From JBBRHQ01 sp963738305 (lineage in GTDB: Bacteria > Actinomycetota > Thermoleophilia > Solirubrobacterales > 70-9): 64,000 nt of DNA. Position numbers and translations under genes: made by a program. Below are positions 10,201 through 17,803 of this stretch, in pieces (position 1 is the stretch's first letter; every line of letters starts with the position of its first letter). Below the pieces are notes generated by a model. That model was not told the DNA's origin. It did not search any database and saw only the letters and a program-made list of their open reading frames with translations. The stretch covers positions 248,001 through 312,000 of the forward strand of contig CAVTVU010000006.1 in assembly GCA_963738305.1 (NCBI GenBank), written 5' to 3'.

Positions 10201-11897
10201 ACTCGACAACCGCGCTGCGCGCCACTGCGACGGACGCAGCCGGTAACACCTCGCAATGCTCTGCAGCGGTGACCTATGTGGAGCAATCGAGCCCGAGCCA
10301 GAAGATCACCTTCAACTCCAAGCGCGACGGCAACGACGAGATCTACTCGATGAACGCGGACGGCTCGGGCCAGACGCGGCTGACCACGAATCCGGCCTCC
10401 GACTACGACCCCTCCTACTCGCCGAACGGCCAGAAGATCGCCTTCACCTCCAAGCGCGACGGCAACGACGAGATCTACTCGATGAACGCCGACGGGACGG
10501 GGCAGACGCGGCTGACCACGGACCCTGGCAGCGATGCCTACCCGGTCTTCTCCCCCGATGGGCAGAAGATCGCCTTCACCTCCACCCGCGACGGCAACTC
10601 GGAGATCTACGTGATGAACGCCGACGGGACGGGCCCAACACGGCTGACCAACAACTCGGCCTTCGACGGCTGGCCATCCTTCTCCCCCGACGGGCAGAAG
10701 ATCGCCTTCAGCAGTCTGCGCGACGGCAACTTCGAGATCTACTCGATGAACGCGGACGGCTCGGGCCAGACGCGGCTGACCAACAACACCGCCTACGACC
10801 TGCTGGCTGTCTTCTCCCCCGACGGGCAGAAGATCGCCTTCACCAGCCAGCGCGACGGCAACCTCGAGATCTACTCGATGAACGCCGACGGCTCGGGCCA
10901 AACCCGCCTGACCACCAACTCCGCCTCCGAGTCCTACCCCGCCTTCTCACCCGACGGGCAGAAGATCGCCTTCGACTCCAACCGCGACGGCAACGACGAG
11001 ATCTACTCGATGAACGCCGACGGCTCGGGCCAGACGCGGCTGACCAACGCCACCGGGCTCGACAGCTATCCGAGCTACTCCCCGCCTCCGCCGCCCCAAC
11101 AGAAGATCACCTTCAACTCCAAGCGCGACGGCAACGACGAGATCTACTCGATGAACGCGGACGGCTCGGGCCAGACGCGGCTGACCACGAATCCGGCCTC
11201 CGACTACGACCCCTCCTACTCGCCGAACGGCCAGAAGATCGCCTTCACCTCCAAGCGCGACGGCAACGACGAGATCTACTCGATGAACGCCGACGGGACG
11301 GGGCAGACGCGGCTGACCACGGACCCTGGCAGCGATGCCTACCCGGTCTTCTCCCCCGATGGGCAGAAGATCGCCTTCACCTCCACCCGCGACGGCAACT
11401 CGGAGATCTACGTGATGAACGCCGACGGGACGGGCCCAACACGGCTGACCAACAACTCGGCCTTCGACGGCTGGCCATCCTTCTCCCCCGACGGGCAGAA
11501 GATCGCCTTCAGCAGTCTGCGCGACGGCAACTTCGAGATCTACTCGATGAACGCGGACGGCTCGGGCCAGACGCGGCTGACCAACAACACCGCCTACGAC
11601 CTGCTGGCTGTCTTCTCCCCCGACGGGCAGAAGATCGCCTTCACCAGCCAGCGCGACGGCAACCTCGAGATCTACTCGATGAACGCCGACGGCTCGGGCC
11701 AAACCCGCCTGACCACCAACTCCGCCTCCGAGTCCTACCCCGCCTTCTCACCCGACGGGCAGAAGATCGCCTTCGACTCCAACCGCGACGGCAACGACGA
11801 GATCTACTCGATGAACGCCGACGGCTCGGGCCAGACGCGGCTGACCAACGCCACCGGGCTCGACAGCTATCCGAGCTGGGCCCTCAGCGGCCCCTAG
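7233..11897 (+). CDS. Secreted galactose-oxidase-like copper radical oxidase fused to PD40 propellers and Ig-like domains (many frameshifts in 5' part)
   Basis: The first part (to ~8930) is a kelch propeller plus C-terminal E-set (DUF1929) of the galactose oxidase/GlxA type. The cofactor residues can be matched: Cys in NIFCSGLAHL, Tyr in GRWYPSVTPL, Tyr-His in RQYHSTALLL and the E-set His in AVTHSVNMEQ. Next come PD40/TolB-type repeats (RDGNDEIYSMNADG) at 8940-9718, two Ig-like domains (9730-10290), and two identical PD40 blocks to 11897. Expected role: an extracellular oxidase of alcohols or aldehydes, with propellers as binding modules. Frame changes are frequent before 9387 and absent after it (836 residues open). 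The N-terminus is uncertain: a hydrophobic signal-like stretch lies near 7310-7380. It ends without a membrane anchor or sorting motif. Confidence 0.75.
8943..9720 (+). repeat. Diverged first PD40 propeller block
   Basis: Six to seven repeats of about 40 codons sharing the IAF-S-RDGN-EIY-MNADG pattern. The block parallels the two later blocks repeat by repeat but differs at many bases and contains frame changes, so it is an older copy of the same unit. Confidence 0.7.
10299..11076 (+). repeat. PD40 propeller block, copy 1 of a 778-bp duplication
   Basis: Runs from the CAG before AAGATCACCTTC to the AGCT of a SYPS segment. By eye it has no difference from 11100-11877, with an offset of 801 bp. 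It encodes a full set of PD40 repeats. Confidence 0.85.
11100..11877 (+). repeat. PD40 propeller block, copy 2 of a 778-bp duplication
   Basis: Second copy of 10299-11076, separated from it by 23 bp coding YSPPPPP. Silent sites also match, so the duplication is very recent, kept by gene conversion, or an assembly expansion. The unique flanks differ. Confidence 0.85.
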
Positions 11898-13647
11898 TGG
11901 TGGGGCCCGATGCCGCAGACCGACTTCGCGCTGGCAGCATCGAATGTGAGCTGCCAGGGCACACTTGAGCGGTCGGTCGGGACATACACCACCAGCGCCC
12001 CGCCCCTGGCGGCCCTGTCCTCGACCGGCATCGTCTGATCGGCGTAGCGGCGCACCCGCATCGTCGCCACCTCGTCGGGGCTAAGGCGCATCAAGGCTCC
12101 CCCGGAGGAAGCGCCAGCACGATCGGGCCTGCACCGCTCGGGCGTACCGTCAGGCAACTGCCTCGGAGCATTGAGGTTCCGCCGCTGATCAGCTTCGGCG
12201 CCGGCCCTTTCGGGGCTGTTTCACCGTAGATGATCGCGGCGGGAAGTCCCCGCCAGAGGACCCTGTCCGCTGCGACCCGCGCCCCCTCTGAAGCGCTGCT
12301 CAGCGTCGCAGGGGGGTAGGCGGGGGAGCCGTACTCGTCGATCGTCGAGAAGTAGGAGCCGGCCGAGACGAGCCGCAGGTCGGTCACCCCCGAGTTCTCG
12401 CCGATCAGGCCAAATTGGGGGTCGATTGAGCCCCGCCCGATCTCCAGGCCGGCCAGCCCTCCCCGGATCCGGTGCCCGACCGAGCGCTCGAAGTCATATG
12501 CCTCGCGCAGGAAGTAGAGATTGCCGAGAGTTGCGAGGCCGGCGATCGCGAACGCGGCCGCTATTGCCCGCCGGCCGAGGCGGACCCCGCGCGCCAGCTC
12601 GGCCGCGATCAACAGGGTGAAGATCGCCGCCGCGTACTGGTAGCGAGGATCGCTGGGGTGGCGCGCGTCGGTGGCGATCAGCGCAGCGGGGATCCAGAAG
12701 GCGAGCGTCGTAACCGCGACCACCGCGAGCCATCGGGAGACGTGACCGAGCCGGCGGACGCGAAGCACGGCGAATGCGACCAGCAGTACCAGCACCGGCG
12801 CCCCCGGGTCCACTGGTCCGATCACGGAGAGGTCGAGCTCCGGCAGGGCGAGGAGCGAGGCGATGCCGGAGGCGAGCCCGTTGAAGACGTAGAGCGGGCC
12901 GAGAGCCAGGTTGTGGAGGGAGACGTGGGACTCCGCCTCATGACCCCACCCCAGCCACCAGGCGGCATAGACGCCCAGCGGCACCGCGACGACGAAGGCC
13001 CGCCGCCGTCGCGCCCCGTCCCAGGCGACATGGACCGCCGCCCCGGCGATGAACGAGAGGCCGAGGCTCCCCCAGAGGACCGCGAGTGTGAGCAACGCGC
13101 AGGCAGCGTTGTCGCCCTTCCGATCGGACCTCTCCAGGGCGAGGAAGGCGCCGAGGCCGGCCGCCATGGGGCCGCAGAAGCCGAGCTGCGGGAAGGGCCA
13201 CAGCAGGACCTCCCCCGACGAGCCGAGGAAGAGGATCGGCAGAGTGCAGGCGAGCGCGAGCCAGTCGCCGACCCGGCGCCGCAGCCACACGAACAGCAGC
13301 ACGACGCTGGTCATGAAGACAGGGACTGAGAACACTCGGAACGGCTGCTGCGAGGTCATCCCGAAGACCCCCAGGACGGCCTTGTAGATCAGCACAGGGA
13401 CCACCGCGATGTGCTCGTTGTGGGGGTCGAGGATCTGGTGTGCGCCGAAGCCCCTGCGGAGGAGCAGGAAGGCCCAGTCGTCCGTGAGGAAGGTGAGATG
13501 GGAACCGAGAACGAGCAGCATCGCCCAGCAGACCAGCGCCGCGCCGGTGAGGAGTAGGACCGGAGCAGGGAGATTGCGAGGAGGCGGCCGCACCGTGGCT
13601 GGCGGCAGGGGTCGTACAGGGGCCGGGGGAAGGCTCGAACGCACCAC
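11894..13647 (-). CDS. Polytopic membrane protein, possibly GT-C glycosyltransferase-like (one frameshift)
   Basis: About 580 residues with around ten hydrophobic helices, beginning LLLTGAALVCWAMLLVLGS and followed by a DDWAFLLLRRG loop with two acidic residues after the first helix and a HNEHIAVVPVLIYK segment. A DD or DE pair in the first outer loop and a soluble C-terminal part are typical of GT-C membrane glycosyltransferases, so that is the best guess, but no signature is decisive. Near 12092 a run of G loses a base; the repaired protein continues LMRLSPDEVATMRVRRYADQ to a stop at 11894. Start chosen at GTG 13647 (a second GTG lies at 13644); an ATG upstream would add a low-complexity leader. 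Convergent with the propeller gene, the stop codons overlapping. Confidence 0.6.
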
Positions 13648-13763
13648 CCCGGGATTATCTGCTTTGGCGGGCCCGGCCGGCAACCCGGCGGACCAAGACC
13701 GCGTGGCCCTACTCCGAGAGCCCGGCGGCCTCGAGCGCATAAGCGGCTAGGCTTGGGGCGATC

Positions 13764-13943
13764 ATGGCGCGACGGTACGAGTGCCTCGACCGGGGTTGCG
13801 GAGAGGTGATAGTGGCCGGCGACGAGGCATCGCTGGTCGAGGCCGTGCAGCGCCACATGGCGGAGAAGCACGACTCATTCGAGCTCGAGGACGTGATCAT
13901 CGACATGTCGGAGGACGCGAGCGAGGCAGAGGAGGAGCACTGA
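13764..13943 (+). CDS. DUF1059 small protein
   Basis: A 59-residue acidic protein starting MARRYECLDRGCGEVIVAGD, with two cysteines near the N-terminus, a central helix (LVEAVQRHMAEKHD) containing two histidines, and a Glu-rich tail. This matches DUF1059, a family of short, possibly metal-binding proteins of unknown function. The ATG at 13764 is the only sensible start. Its TGA overlaps the ATG of the R2lox gene (TGATG), so the two are translated together. That coupling suggests a functional link with the dimetal oxidase, for example metal delivery, which is inference. Confidence 0.75.
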   Translation: MARRYECLDRGCGEVIVAGDEASLVEAVQRHMAEKHDSFELEDVIIDMSEDASEAEEEH

Positions 13944-14926
13944 TGGGCGCAACTGCCGCGACGAAGAATGGGGCTCCGGACCCGGACGTCCTCCGCCGCT
14001 TCCACTTCACCAGGGAGATGGTCACGGGGCCCGTCTACCGCAAGTACAAGTTCGCGATCAACCGGGTCTGGAACGTCGACGACCTCGACTTCGCTCCCGA
14101 CGCGAAGGACTGGCAGCGAATCTCGCCCGAACAGCGGGAGGGGCTTCTCGGCGTGACGATTCGCTTCCTCGCCGGCGAGCAGGCGGTAACCGACGAGCTG
14201 GTGCCGATGATCGCCGCCTCCAATGCCCTGGGACGCTTCGACTGGGTGACCTACCTCTCAACCTTCCTGATGGAGGAGGCCAAGCACGCCGAGTTCTTCA
14301 TGCGCTGGCACAGCGAGGTGGTCGGCATCCTCGAGCCCGAGGAGGTCGCCGCCCACTTCCTCGTCCGCGGCAAGACAGTCGATCCGAGTGGGCGATTCGA
14401 GGTTCGCGACGTCCTCCACGAAGCGCTGCCGAAGTACGGCAGGGCGCTGCTGGACGCGGCGATGGATGGCGGCGAGGAGGAGATCGAGCGCGCTTTCGTG
14501 CGCTTCTCCGCCGCCTACAACGCCTTCGTGGAGGGTGTGCTGACGATGCCCTCCTACGAGATCGTCATCGACACCACCCTCCTCTGGGAGGCCTTCCCGA
14601 CCCTGCGCGAGGGCTTCAGGCTGATTCTGCTTGACGAGGGCCGGCACATCACCTTCGGCACCGGCGCCTGCCGCACGCTGATCGAGAAGAACCCCGACTA
14701 CGAGGCGATCGTCCACGAGGTCTTCGACGCCTACCGGGGCAACGTCGTCGGCCTGGTCGAGTATCAGAAGGCGGTCCCCGGCCTCGAGGTCCACAAGTAC
14801 CAGGACCAGAAGGTCCGCCACTACCGCAATCGCTGCCGGGAGATGGGCGTGACGCCGGACCAGGAGCTGATCGATCAGATCCTCGACCCCGAGATCGACT
14901 TCGCGGTCGGGGTCGAGGCCGGCTAA
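13943..14926 (+). CDS. R2-like ligand-binding oxidase (R2lox)
   Basis: A 327-residue ferritin-fold protein of the ribonucleotide-reductase R2-like oxidase family, which binds an Mn/Fe centre and a long-chain fatty-acid ligand and can form a Val-Tyr cross-link. Metal-ligand motifs are visible: Glu in FLAGEQAVTDELV, EEAKHAEFFMRW, and DEGRHITFGTGAC. Length fits the family. It differs from true R2, because no R1 partner is nearby and the C-terminus lacks the R2 tail. The ATG at 13943 overlaps the DUF1059 stop. A SnoaL-like gene follows 25 nt downstream in the same direction. The physiological substrate is unknown; homologues occur in mycobacteria and other actinobacteria. Confidence 0.88.
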   Translation: MGATAATKNGAPDPDVLRRFHFTREMVTGPVYRKYKFAINRVWNVDDLDFAPDAKDWQRISPEQREGLLGVTIRFLAGEQAVTDELVPMIAASNALGRFDWVTYLSTFLMEEAKHAEFFMRWHSEVVGILEPEEVAAHFLVRGKTVDPSGRFEVRDVLHEALPKYGRALLDAAMDGGEEEIERAFVRFSAAYNAFVEGVLTMPSYEIVIDTTLLWEAFPTLREGFRLILLDEGRHITFGTGACRTLIEKNPDYEAIVHEVFDAYRGNVVGLVEYQKAVPGLEVHKYQDQKVRHYRNRCREMGVTPDQELIDQILDPEIDFAVGVEAG

Positions 14927-14951
14927 GCGGGCCTCGGGAAGAACTGATCTG

Positions 14952-15347
14952 ATGCCGGGGCCCGAGGATTTGGCGACGATTCGCCGCGTCTACGGAGAGT
15001 GGTCACGCGGGGAGTTCTGGAACACCAACGTCTACGACCCCGAGATCGTCTTCGTTCTCGGCCCAGGCCTCCCGGACCCCGGCACTTACCACGGCATCGA
15101 GGAGATGGGCAGGGGCTTCCGCGGCTGGCTCGAGAGCTGGCAGGACCTGCGGTTCGAGCTCGAGGAGCTGATACCCGCCGGCGGCGCGGTCGTCGCCACC
15201 TACCACATGACCGGACATGGCCTGGCGAGCGGCGCAGGGGTCGACCTTCACGGTGGCCACATCTGGCAGCTGCGCGACGGCAGGGCCGTGCGGCTCGAGG
15301 TCCACGTCAGCCGCGCCGAGGCGATGAAGGCCGCCGGGCTGGACTGA
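14952..15347 (+). CDS. SnoaL-like (NTF2-fold) protein
   Basis: A 131-residue protein with the alpha+beta cone layout of SnoaL/NTF2-like proteins: an N-terminal helix (LATIRRVYGEWSRGEFW), DPEIVFVLGPGLPDPGTYHG, then WQDLRFELEELIPAGGAVVA and a final strand-helix ending EAMKAAGLD. Such proteins may be small enzymes or ligand binders; the substrate cannot be told. The ATG at 14952 follows the R2lox stop by 25 nt, so it may be in the same transcript. The ending AAGLD is shared with several other SnoaL-like proteins in this window, pointing to a lineage-specific expansion. Confidence 0.75.
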   Translation: MPGPEDLATIRRVYGEWSRGEFWNTNVYDPEIVFVLGPGLPDPGTYHGIEEMGRGFRGWLESWQDLRFELEELIPAGGAVVATYHMTGHGLASGAGVDLHGGHIWQLRDGRAVRLEVHVSRAEAMKAAGLD

Positions 15348-15418
15348 AGCCGGCCCGCGCTTCTGCCTCAGCCTGATTGGGCATCCAGGCGGGCTGACTC
15401 GAACCGAATCTCCGGGTG

Positions 15419-15820
15419 CTAGTCAGCCCACCAGTCGCGCCGGCCCTCGACGTCGTCGCGCCGGCCCTCCCCGAGACTGGGCGCGCCGATGACGATGATC
15501 TCGAGGCCTTCCGGCCCAGCCTCGTAGCCTCGCCACGTACCGGGGGGGACGCGCACCGCATCCCACTCCTCGAGCTCGACGATCTCGTCGTCGAGCTTCA
15601 TCCGCCCGCTCCCGCGCACGACCACGTACACCTCCTCCTGCTTCTCGTGCGTGTGGCCGTAGGGAAAGCGATAACCGGGCGGGACGCACTGCAAGCTCAG
15701 ACCGGACTGTTCGAGCTCGAGCGCATCGGTCGCCAAGCGAAACTCCAGGTCCGGCGCACCGTCGAATCTCGATCCGACGTCCTCCAGGTCCTCCTTGAGG
15801 TTCCTGTGCGTGAAGGGCAC
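15419..15820 (-). CDS. Cupin-domain protein
   Basis: A 133-residue single-domain cupin. Motif 1 is GHTHEKQEEVYVVVRGSG, with two His and a Glu as likely metal ligands; motif 2 falls around VRVPPGTWRGYEAGPEG, where the usual final His is replaced. This may weaken metal binding. It starts MPFTHRNLKEDLEDVGSRFD and ends in a charged tail (EGRRDDVEGRRDWWAD). Cupins of this size are sugar isomerases, dioxygenases or simple binding proteins; no function can be assigned. It is convergent with the SnoaL gene and lies just left of the tRNA-derived repeats at 15871. Confidence 0.75.
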   Translation of the reverse strand: MPFTHRNLKEDLEDVGSRFDGAPDLEFRLATDALELEQSGLSLQCVPPGYRFPYGHTHEKQEEVYVVVRGSGRMKLDDEIVELEEWDAVRVPPGTWRGYEAGPEGLEIIVIGAPSLGEGRRDDVEGRRDWWAD

Positions 15821-15870
15821 GGCCGCAGCCTACCCAGGGACTTCGGGAACGATGCTGTCAGGGCGTGCGA

Positions 15871-15920
15871 TGGGCCGGGCAGGACTCGAACCTGCGACCG
15901 ACGGATTATGAGAGCGGCCG
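15871..15920 (-). repeat. tRNA(CAU) 3'-half copy 1 (att-like)
   Basis: Contains anticodon loop, T-arm and acceptor 3' strand of a CAU tRNA but no 5' half. The T-stem differs from the resident tRNA at two paired positions (GCAGG/CCTGC instead of GGAGG/CCTCC), so pairing is kept, as expected for a copy brought in from another functional tRNA. Confidence 0.75.
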
Positions 15921-15997
15921 GAAGATGTCCAGGAAGCGCGGTCCCGCCTGAGGGGATCGATCTGGATCGATTGTGTCCAGGGAGTTAGGTGGAGTCG

Positions 15998-16021
15998 GGG
16001 ACAAAGTTCGGGACAAAGTTC
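15998..16021 (+). repeat. Tandem 12-bp doublet GGGACAAAGTTC
   Basis: Two exact copies in a row, 78 nt from the tRNA-derived copy at 15871. The same doublet with one base change recurs at 16486. Position resembles integrase arm-type sites; that is inference. Confidence 0.6.
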
Positions 16022-16109
16022 TGCCGAGAGCGTCCGCGGCGAGCTGGCCGAGAACTGGGAGCGCGCTCGCAATGAAGAACGCTTGCGCAGCATCGACCCC
16101 CTTCCGTAA
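16022..16109 (+). pseudogene. C-terminal remnant of DUF4160
   Basis: The last 28 codons read SAESVRGELAENWERARNEE and then RLRSIDPLP before a TAA, the typical C-terminus of DUF4160 proteins. The rest of the gene is missing: the remnant starts directly after the 12-bp doublet at 16021, which marks the break point. DUF4160 normally precedes DUF2442 in toxin-antitoxin-like pairs, and here DUF2442 follows 10 nt later. Confidence 0.6.
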
Positions 16110-16119
16110 GATTTCAGCG

Positions 16120-16383
16120 ATGAACGAGCTCCACGACATCACCGCGGTAGAGGTGATCGGTGAGCACCGGCTTCGTCTGAGCTTTGACGACGGGACAGTT
16201 GGCGATGTCGATTTCTCGGCCCGAACATGGCGAGGGATCCTCGAGCCTCTCGCGGATCCGACCGCCTTTGCGCAGGTCACCGTCAACCCTGAATCGGGAA
16301 CGATCTCCTGGCCTGGAGACCTCGACATGGCCCCGGAGCCCCTTTACGAAGAGGCCCGGCGCCACATCGTCGTGACGCAGTAG
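16120..16383 (+). CDS. DUF2442 protein
   Basis: An 87-residue protein, MNELHDITAVEVIGEHRLRL, then SFDDGTVGDVDFSARTW and an end with DLDMAPEPLYEEAR, matching DUF2442. The family is usually paired with DUF4160 in what is predicted to be a type II toxin-antitoxin module. Here only a DUF4160 C-terminal remnant remains upstream, so this is probably an orphan partner. The ATG at 16120 is 10 nt after the DUF4160 stop. It is confined between tRNA-derived copies 1 and 2, making it the only intact gene of that 0.5-kb segment. Confidence 0.75.
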   Translation: MNELHDITAVEVIGEHRLRLSFDDGTVGDVDFSARTWRGILEPLADPTAFAQVTVNPESGTISWPGDLDMAPEPLYEEARRHIVVTQ

Positions 16384-16406
16384 CCCTTCGCCTCCGACAT
16401 CGATAG

Positions 16407-16456
16407 TGGGCCGGGGAGGACTCGAACCTCCGACCGACGGATTATGAGAGCGGCCG
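16407..16456 (-). repeat. tRNA(CAU) 3'-half copy 2 (att-like)
   Basis: The first 42 nt match the 3' part of the tRNA at 22550-22591, up to the anticodon loop; then the sequence changes to GAGCGGCCG, which is shared with copy 1 and not with the tRNA. Confidence 0.8.
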
Positions 16457-16485
16457 AGAAGTGACCAGGGAGTTCGTTGGAGTCG

Positions 16486-16509
16486 GGGACAAAGTTCGGG
16501 ACAAAGTTT
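16486..16509 (+). repeat. Tandem 12-bp doublet, second occurrence
   Basis: GGGACAAAGTTC followed by GGGACAAAGTTT. The preceding ~20 nt (CCAGGGAGTT, then GGAGTCGG) also match the flank of the doublet at 15998, so the two att-doublet units share an origin. Confidence 0.6.
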
Positions 16510-16568
16510 CAGCCTCGATCCTCGCGGGTCTGCAGCGGCGCAGTCGGCGGCGCCTGGTTCGGACGTGC

Positions 16569-16976
16569 TCAGATGAGCGCCTCGATCGCTTCGATCACGC
16601 GCAGGTCGTCGCGCACGGCCCAGTGCTCGGTCAGGCGATCACCCTCGACGGCGAAGATATGAAGCTGTTTCCAGGCAATCCGGGCCCCGCTGGGCGGACG
16701 TTCTCCGAGCCACGGCATCTCGCTCCCGACATGCTTGCCGTGCAGGGTCACCCAGACGGCGATTCGACCGTCGTCGAGATTGCCCCAACCGTGCAACTCA
16801 GCCCGCCGCTCGTCGAAGCTGCTCTCGATCCAGCTCCAAACCAGGTTCCACGTCTCCGGCCCCGTCTGCCCGCTGACGTGATCGTGCAGATCGCGACTCA
16901 TCATGGCCTGAAAATCGGGCTCGCCTGAGGCGATCCAACGAGCGTAGGCCTGCGCAACCTCCTTCGCCGAGAGCAT
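16569..16976 (-). CDS. SnoaL-like (NTF2-fold) protein
   Basis: A 135-residue protein, MLSAKEVAQAYARWIASGEP, with a long N-terminal helix, a central region WNLVWSWIESSFDERRAELH, and strands around GRIAVWVTLHGKHVGSEMPW and IAWKQLHIFAVEGDRLTEHW. The EHW motif near the C-terminus is typical of the ester-cyclase branch of SnoaL-like proteins, whose members include polyketide cyclases but also many of unknown role. The start at 16976 is the first ATG of the frame. It lies between tRNA-derived copies 2 and 3, followed on the left by the 12-bp doublet, and seems to be cargo of that segment. Confidence 0.75.
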   Translation of the reverse strand: MLSAKEVAQAYARWIASGEPDFQAMMSRDLHDHVSGQTGPETWNLVWSWIESSFDERRAELHGWGNLDDGRIAVWVTLHGKHVGSEMPWLGERPPSGARIAWKQLHIFAVEGDRLTEHWAVRDDLRVIEAIEALI

Positions 16977-17009
16977 CGCACGACTCTGGCACAGTTTGGC
17001 CTGGTCAGA

Positions 17010-17441
17010 TCAGTCGTTGCGCTTTGGAAAGTCTGCGGCTGTCATGCCATCGGCATGACCGGGTGGCCACTGGACCAGCTCGATGCGCCGGCCATCAGGA
17101 TCTGTGATCCAGCTCGTCAGGAAGTCTTCTGAGTCGTTCGGTGACGAGGGCGTCTCGGCGGTGATTCCTTGCGCGGCCAGCGAGGCCAGCGCGGCGTCCA
17201 TGGCCTCCACCCGAATGACGAGGTGACTCAGGCCCGTGCCAAGCTCAACGGCAGAAGCCGGGTCGTGGACGAGCTCCAACGTCACAAAGTCGTCGGCGGG
17301 GAGCTTGAGCATGGTGAGGTGGCCGATCGAGGTCTCGGCGACCTCGCCGACGACCTCGTAGCCGACCGCGACATAGAAGGCCAATGACCGCTCCCGGTCG
17401 GTCACCCGCAGACCGACATGCAACGTCCGCGTGCCCCTCAC
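17010..17441 (-). CDS. VOC-family (glyoxalase/dioxygenase fold) protein
   Basis: A 143-residue vicinal-oxygen-chelate protein: LHVGLRVTDRERSLAFYVAV, an internal FVTLELVHDPASAVE, GLSHLVIRVEAMDAALASL, and ITDPDGRRIELVQWPPG near the end. The His in the first strand, the Glu in LELVH, and the His and Glu of the second module are possible metal ligands. The substrate is unknown; relatives include glyoxalase I-like and antibiotic-resistance proteins. The GTG at 17441 is used as start. It sits 33 nt upstream of the SnoaL gene in the same direction, so both may be one transcript of the segment between tRNA copies 2 and 3. Confidence 0.78.
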   Translation of the reverse strand: MRGTRTLHVGLRVTDRERSLAFYVAVGYEVVGEVAETSIGHLTMLKLPADDFVTLELVHDPASAVELGTGLSHLVIRVEAMDAALASLAAQGITAETPSSPNDSEDFLTSWITDPDGRRIELVQWPPGHADGMTAADFPKRND

Positions 17442-17478
17442 GGGCTCGGAGTCCCGCGCTCGCGTGAGAGGGCGGGTG

Positions 17479-17667
17479 CTACGACGCGCTCCCCTTCAAC
17501 GGGCGCTGCCCAGCCTCGCCATGCGGAATCACGCACCCGGCTTCCACATCGTCACGGCCCCGTTGAATGCGCTGTAGGACATGACGGTGGTACTTGATGT
17601 CCTCGAGGGAGGCTCCTTCGGGTAGGTCCTCAAGGACTTGTTCGCAATTCCTGTCTCGCAGTGCCAT
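17479..17667 (-). CDS. Antitoxin-like small protein
   Basis: A 62-residue protein: CEQVLEDLPEGASLEDIKYH, then VLQRIQRGRDDVEAGCVIPH. This resembles short antitoxins of ParE/RelE-type pairs that carry the LEDLPEDAS and RG-DVEAG-SHEE motifs. The C-terminus (GEAGQRPLKGSAS) departs from the family, so it may be truncated. The toxin gene expected right after it is absent; a VOC gene follows instead. The assignment is by motif memory only. It lies just left of tRNA-derived copy 3. Confidence 0.5.
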   Translation of the reverse strand: MALRDRNCEQVLEDLPEGASLEDIKYHRHVLQRIQRGRDDVEAGCVIPHGEAGQRPLKGSAS

Positions 17668-17757
17668 GGGTCTCAGGGTATCTCGGGCTCCCCGTCGTCA
17701 ATCCCTGGTCATCCGGTCCGACGTGACGCAGGCGGCTCCCGACTTCGACATCAGTAG

Positions 17758-17803
17758 TGGGCCGGGGAGGACTCGAACCTCCGACCGACGGATTATGAGT
17801 CCG
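17758..17803 (-). repeat. tRNA(CAU) 3'-half copy 3 (att-like)
   Basis: Forty-six nt identical to the resident tRNA from its 3' end through the anticodon loop into the anticodon stem (22550-22595). It is the longest of the partial copies. Confidence 0.82.

Noticed and set aside
8943..11877. Regularly spaced repeats as a possible CRISPR array
   Set aside because: The period is about 120 bp, in frame, and codes for PD40 repeats; no short palindromic repeat or unique spacers.
10256..11968. Long open frame of 570 codons on the plus strand in another frame of the propeller gene, and long minus-strand frames in the same place
   Set aside because: They are by-products of the repeated GC-rich propeller codons; they have Arg-rich, low-complexity translations and repeat exactly with the duplicated block.
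15871..17803. The three tRNA-like pieces as functional tRNA genes
   Set aside because: They have no 5' acceptor strand or D-arm; only the 3' half is present.
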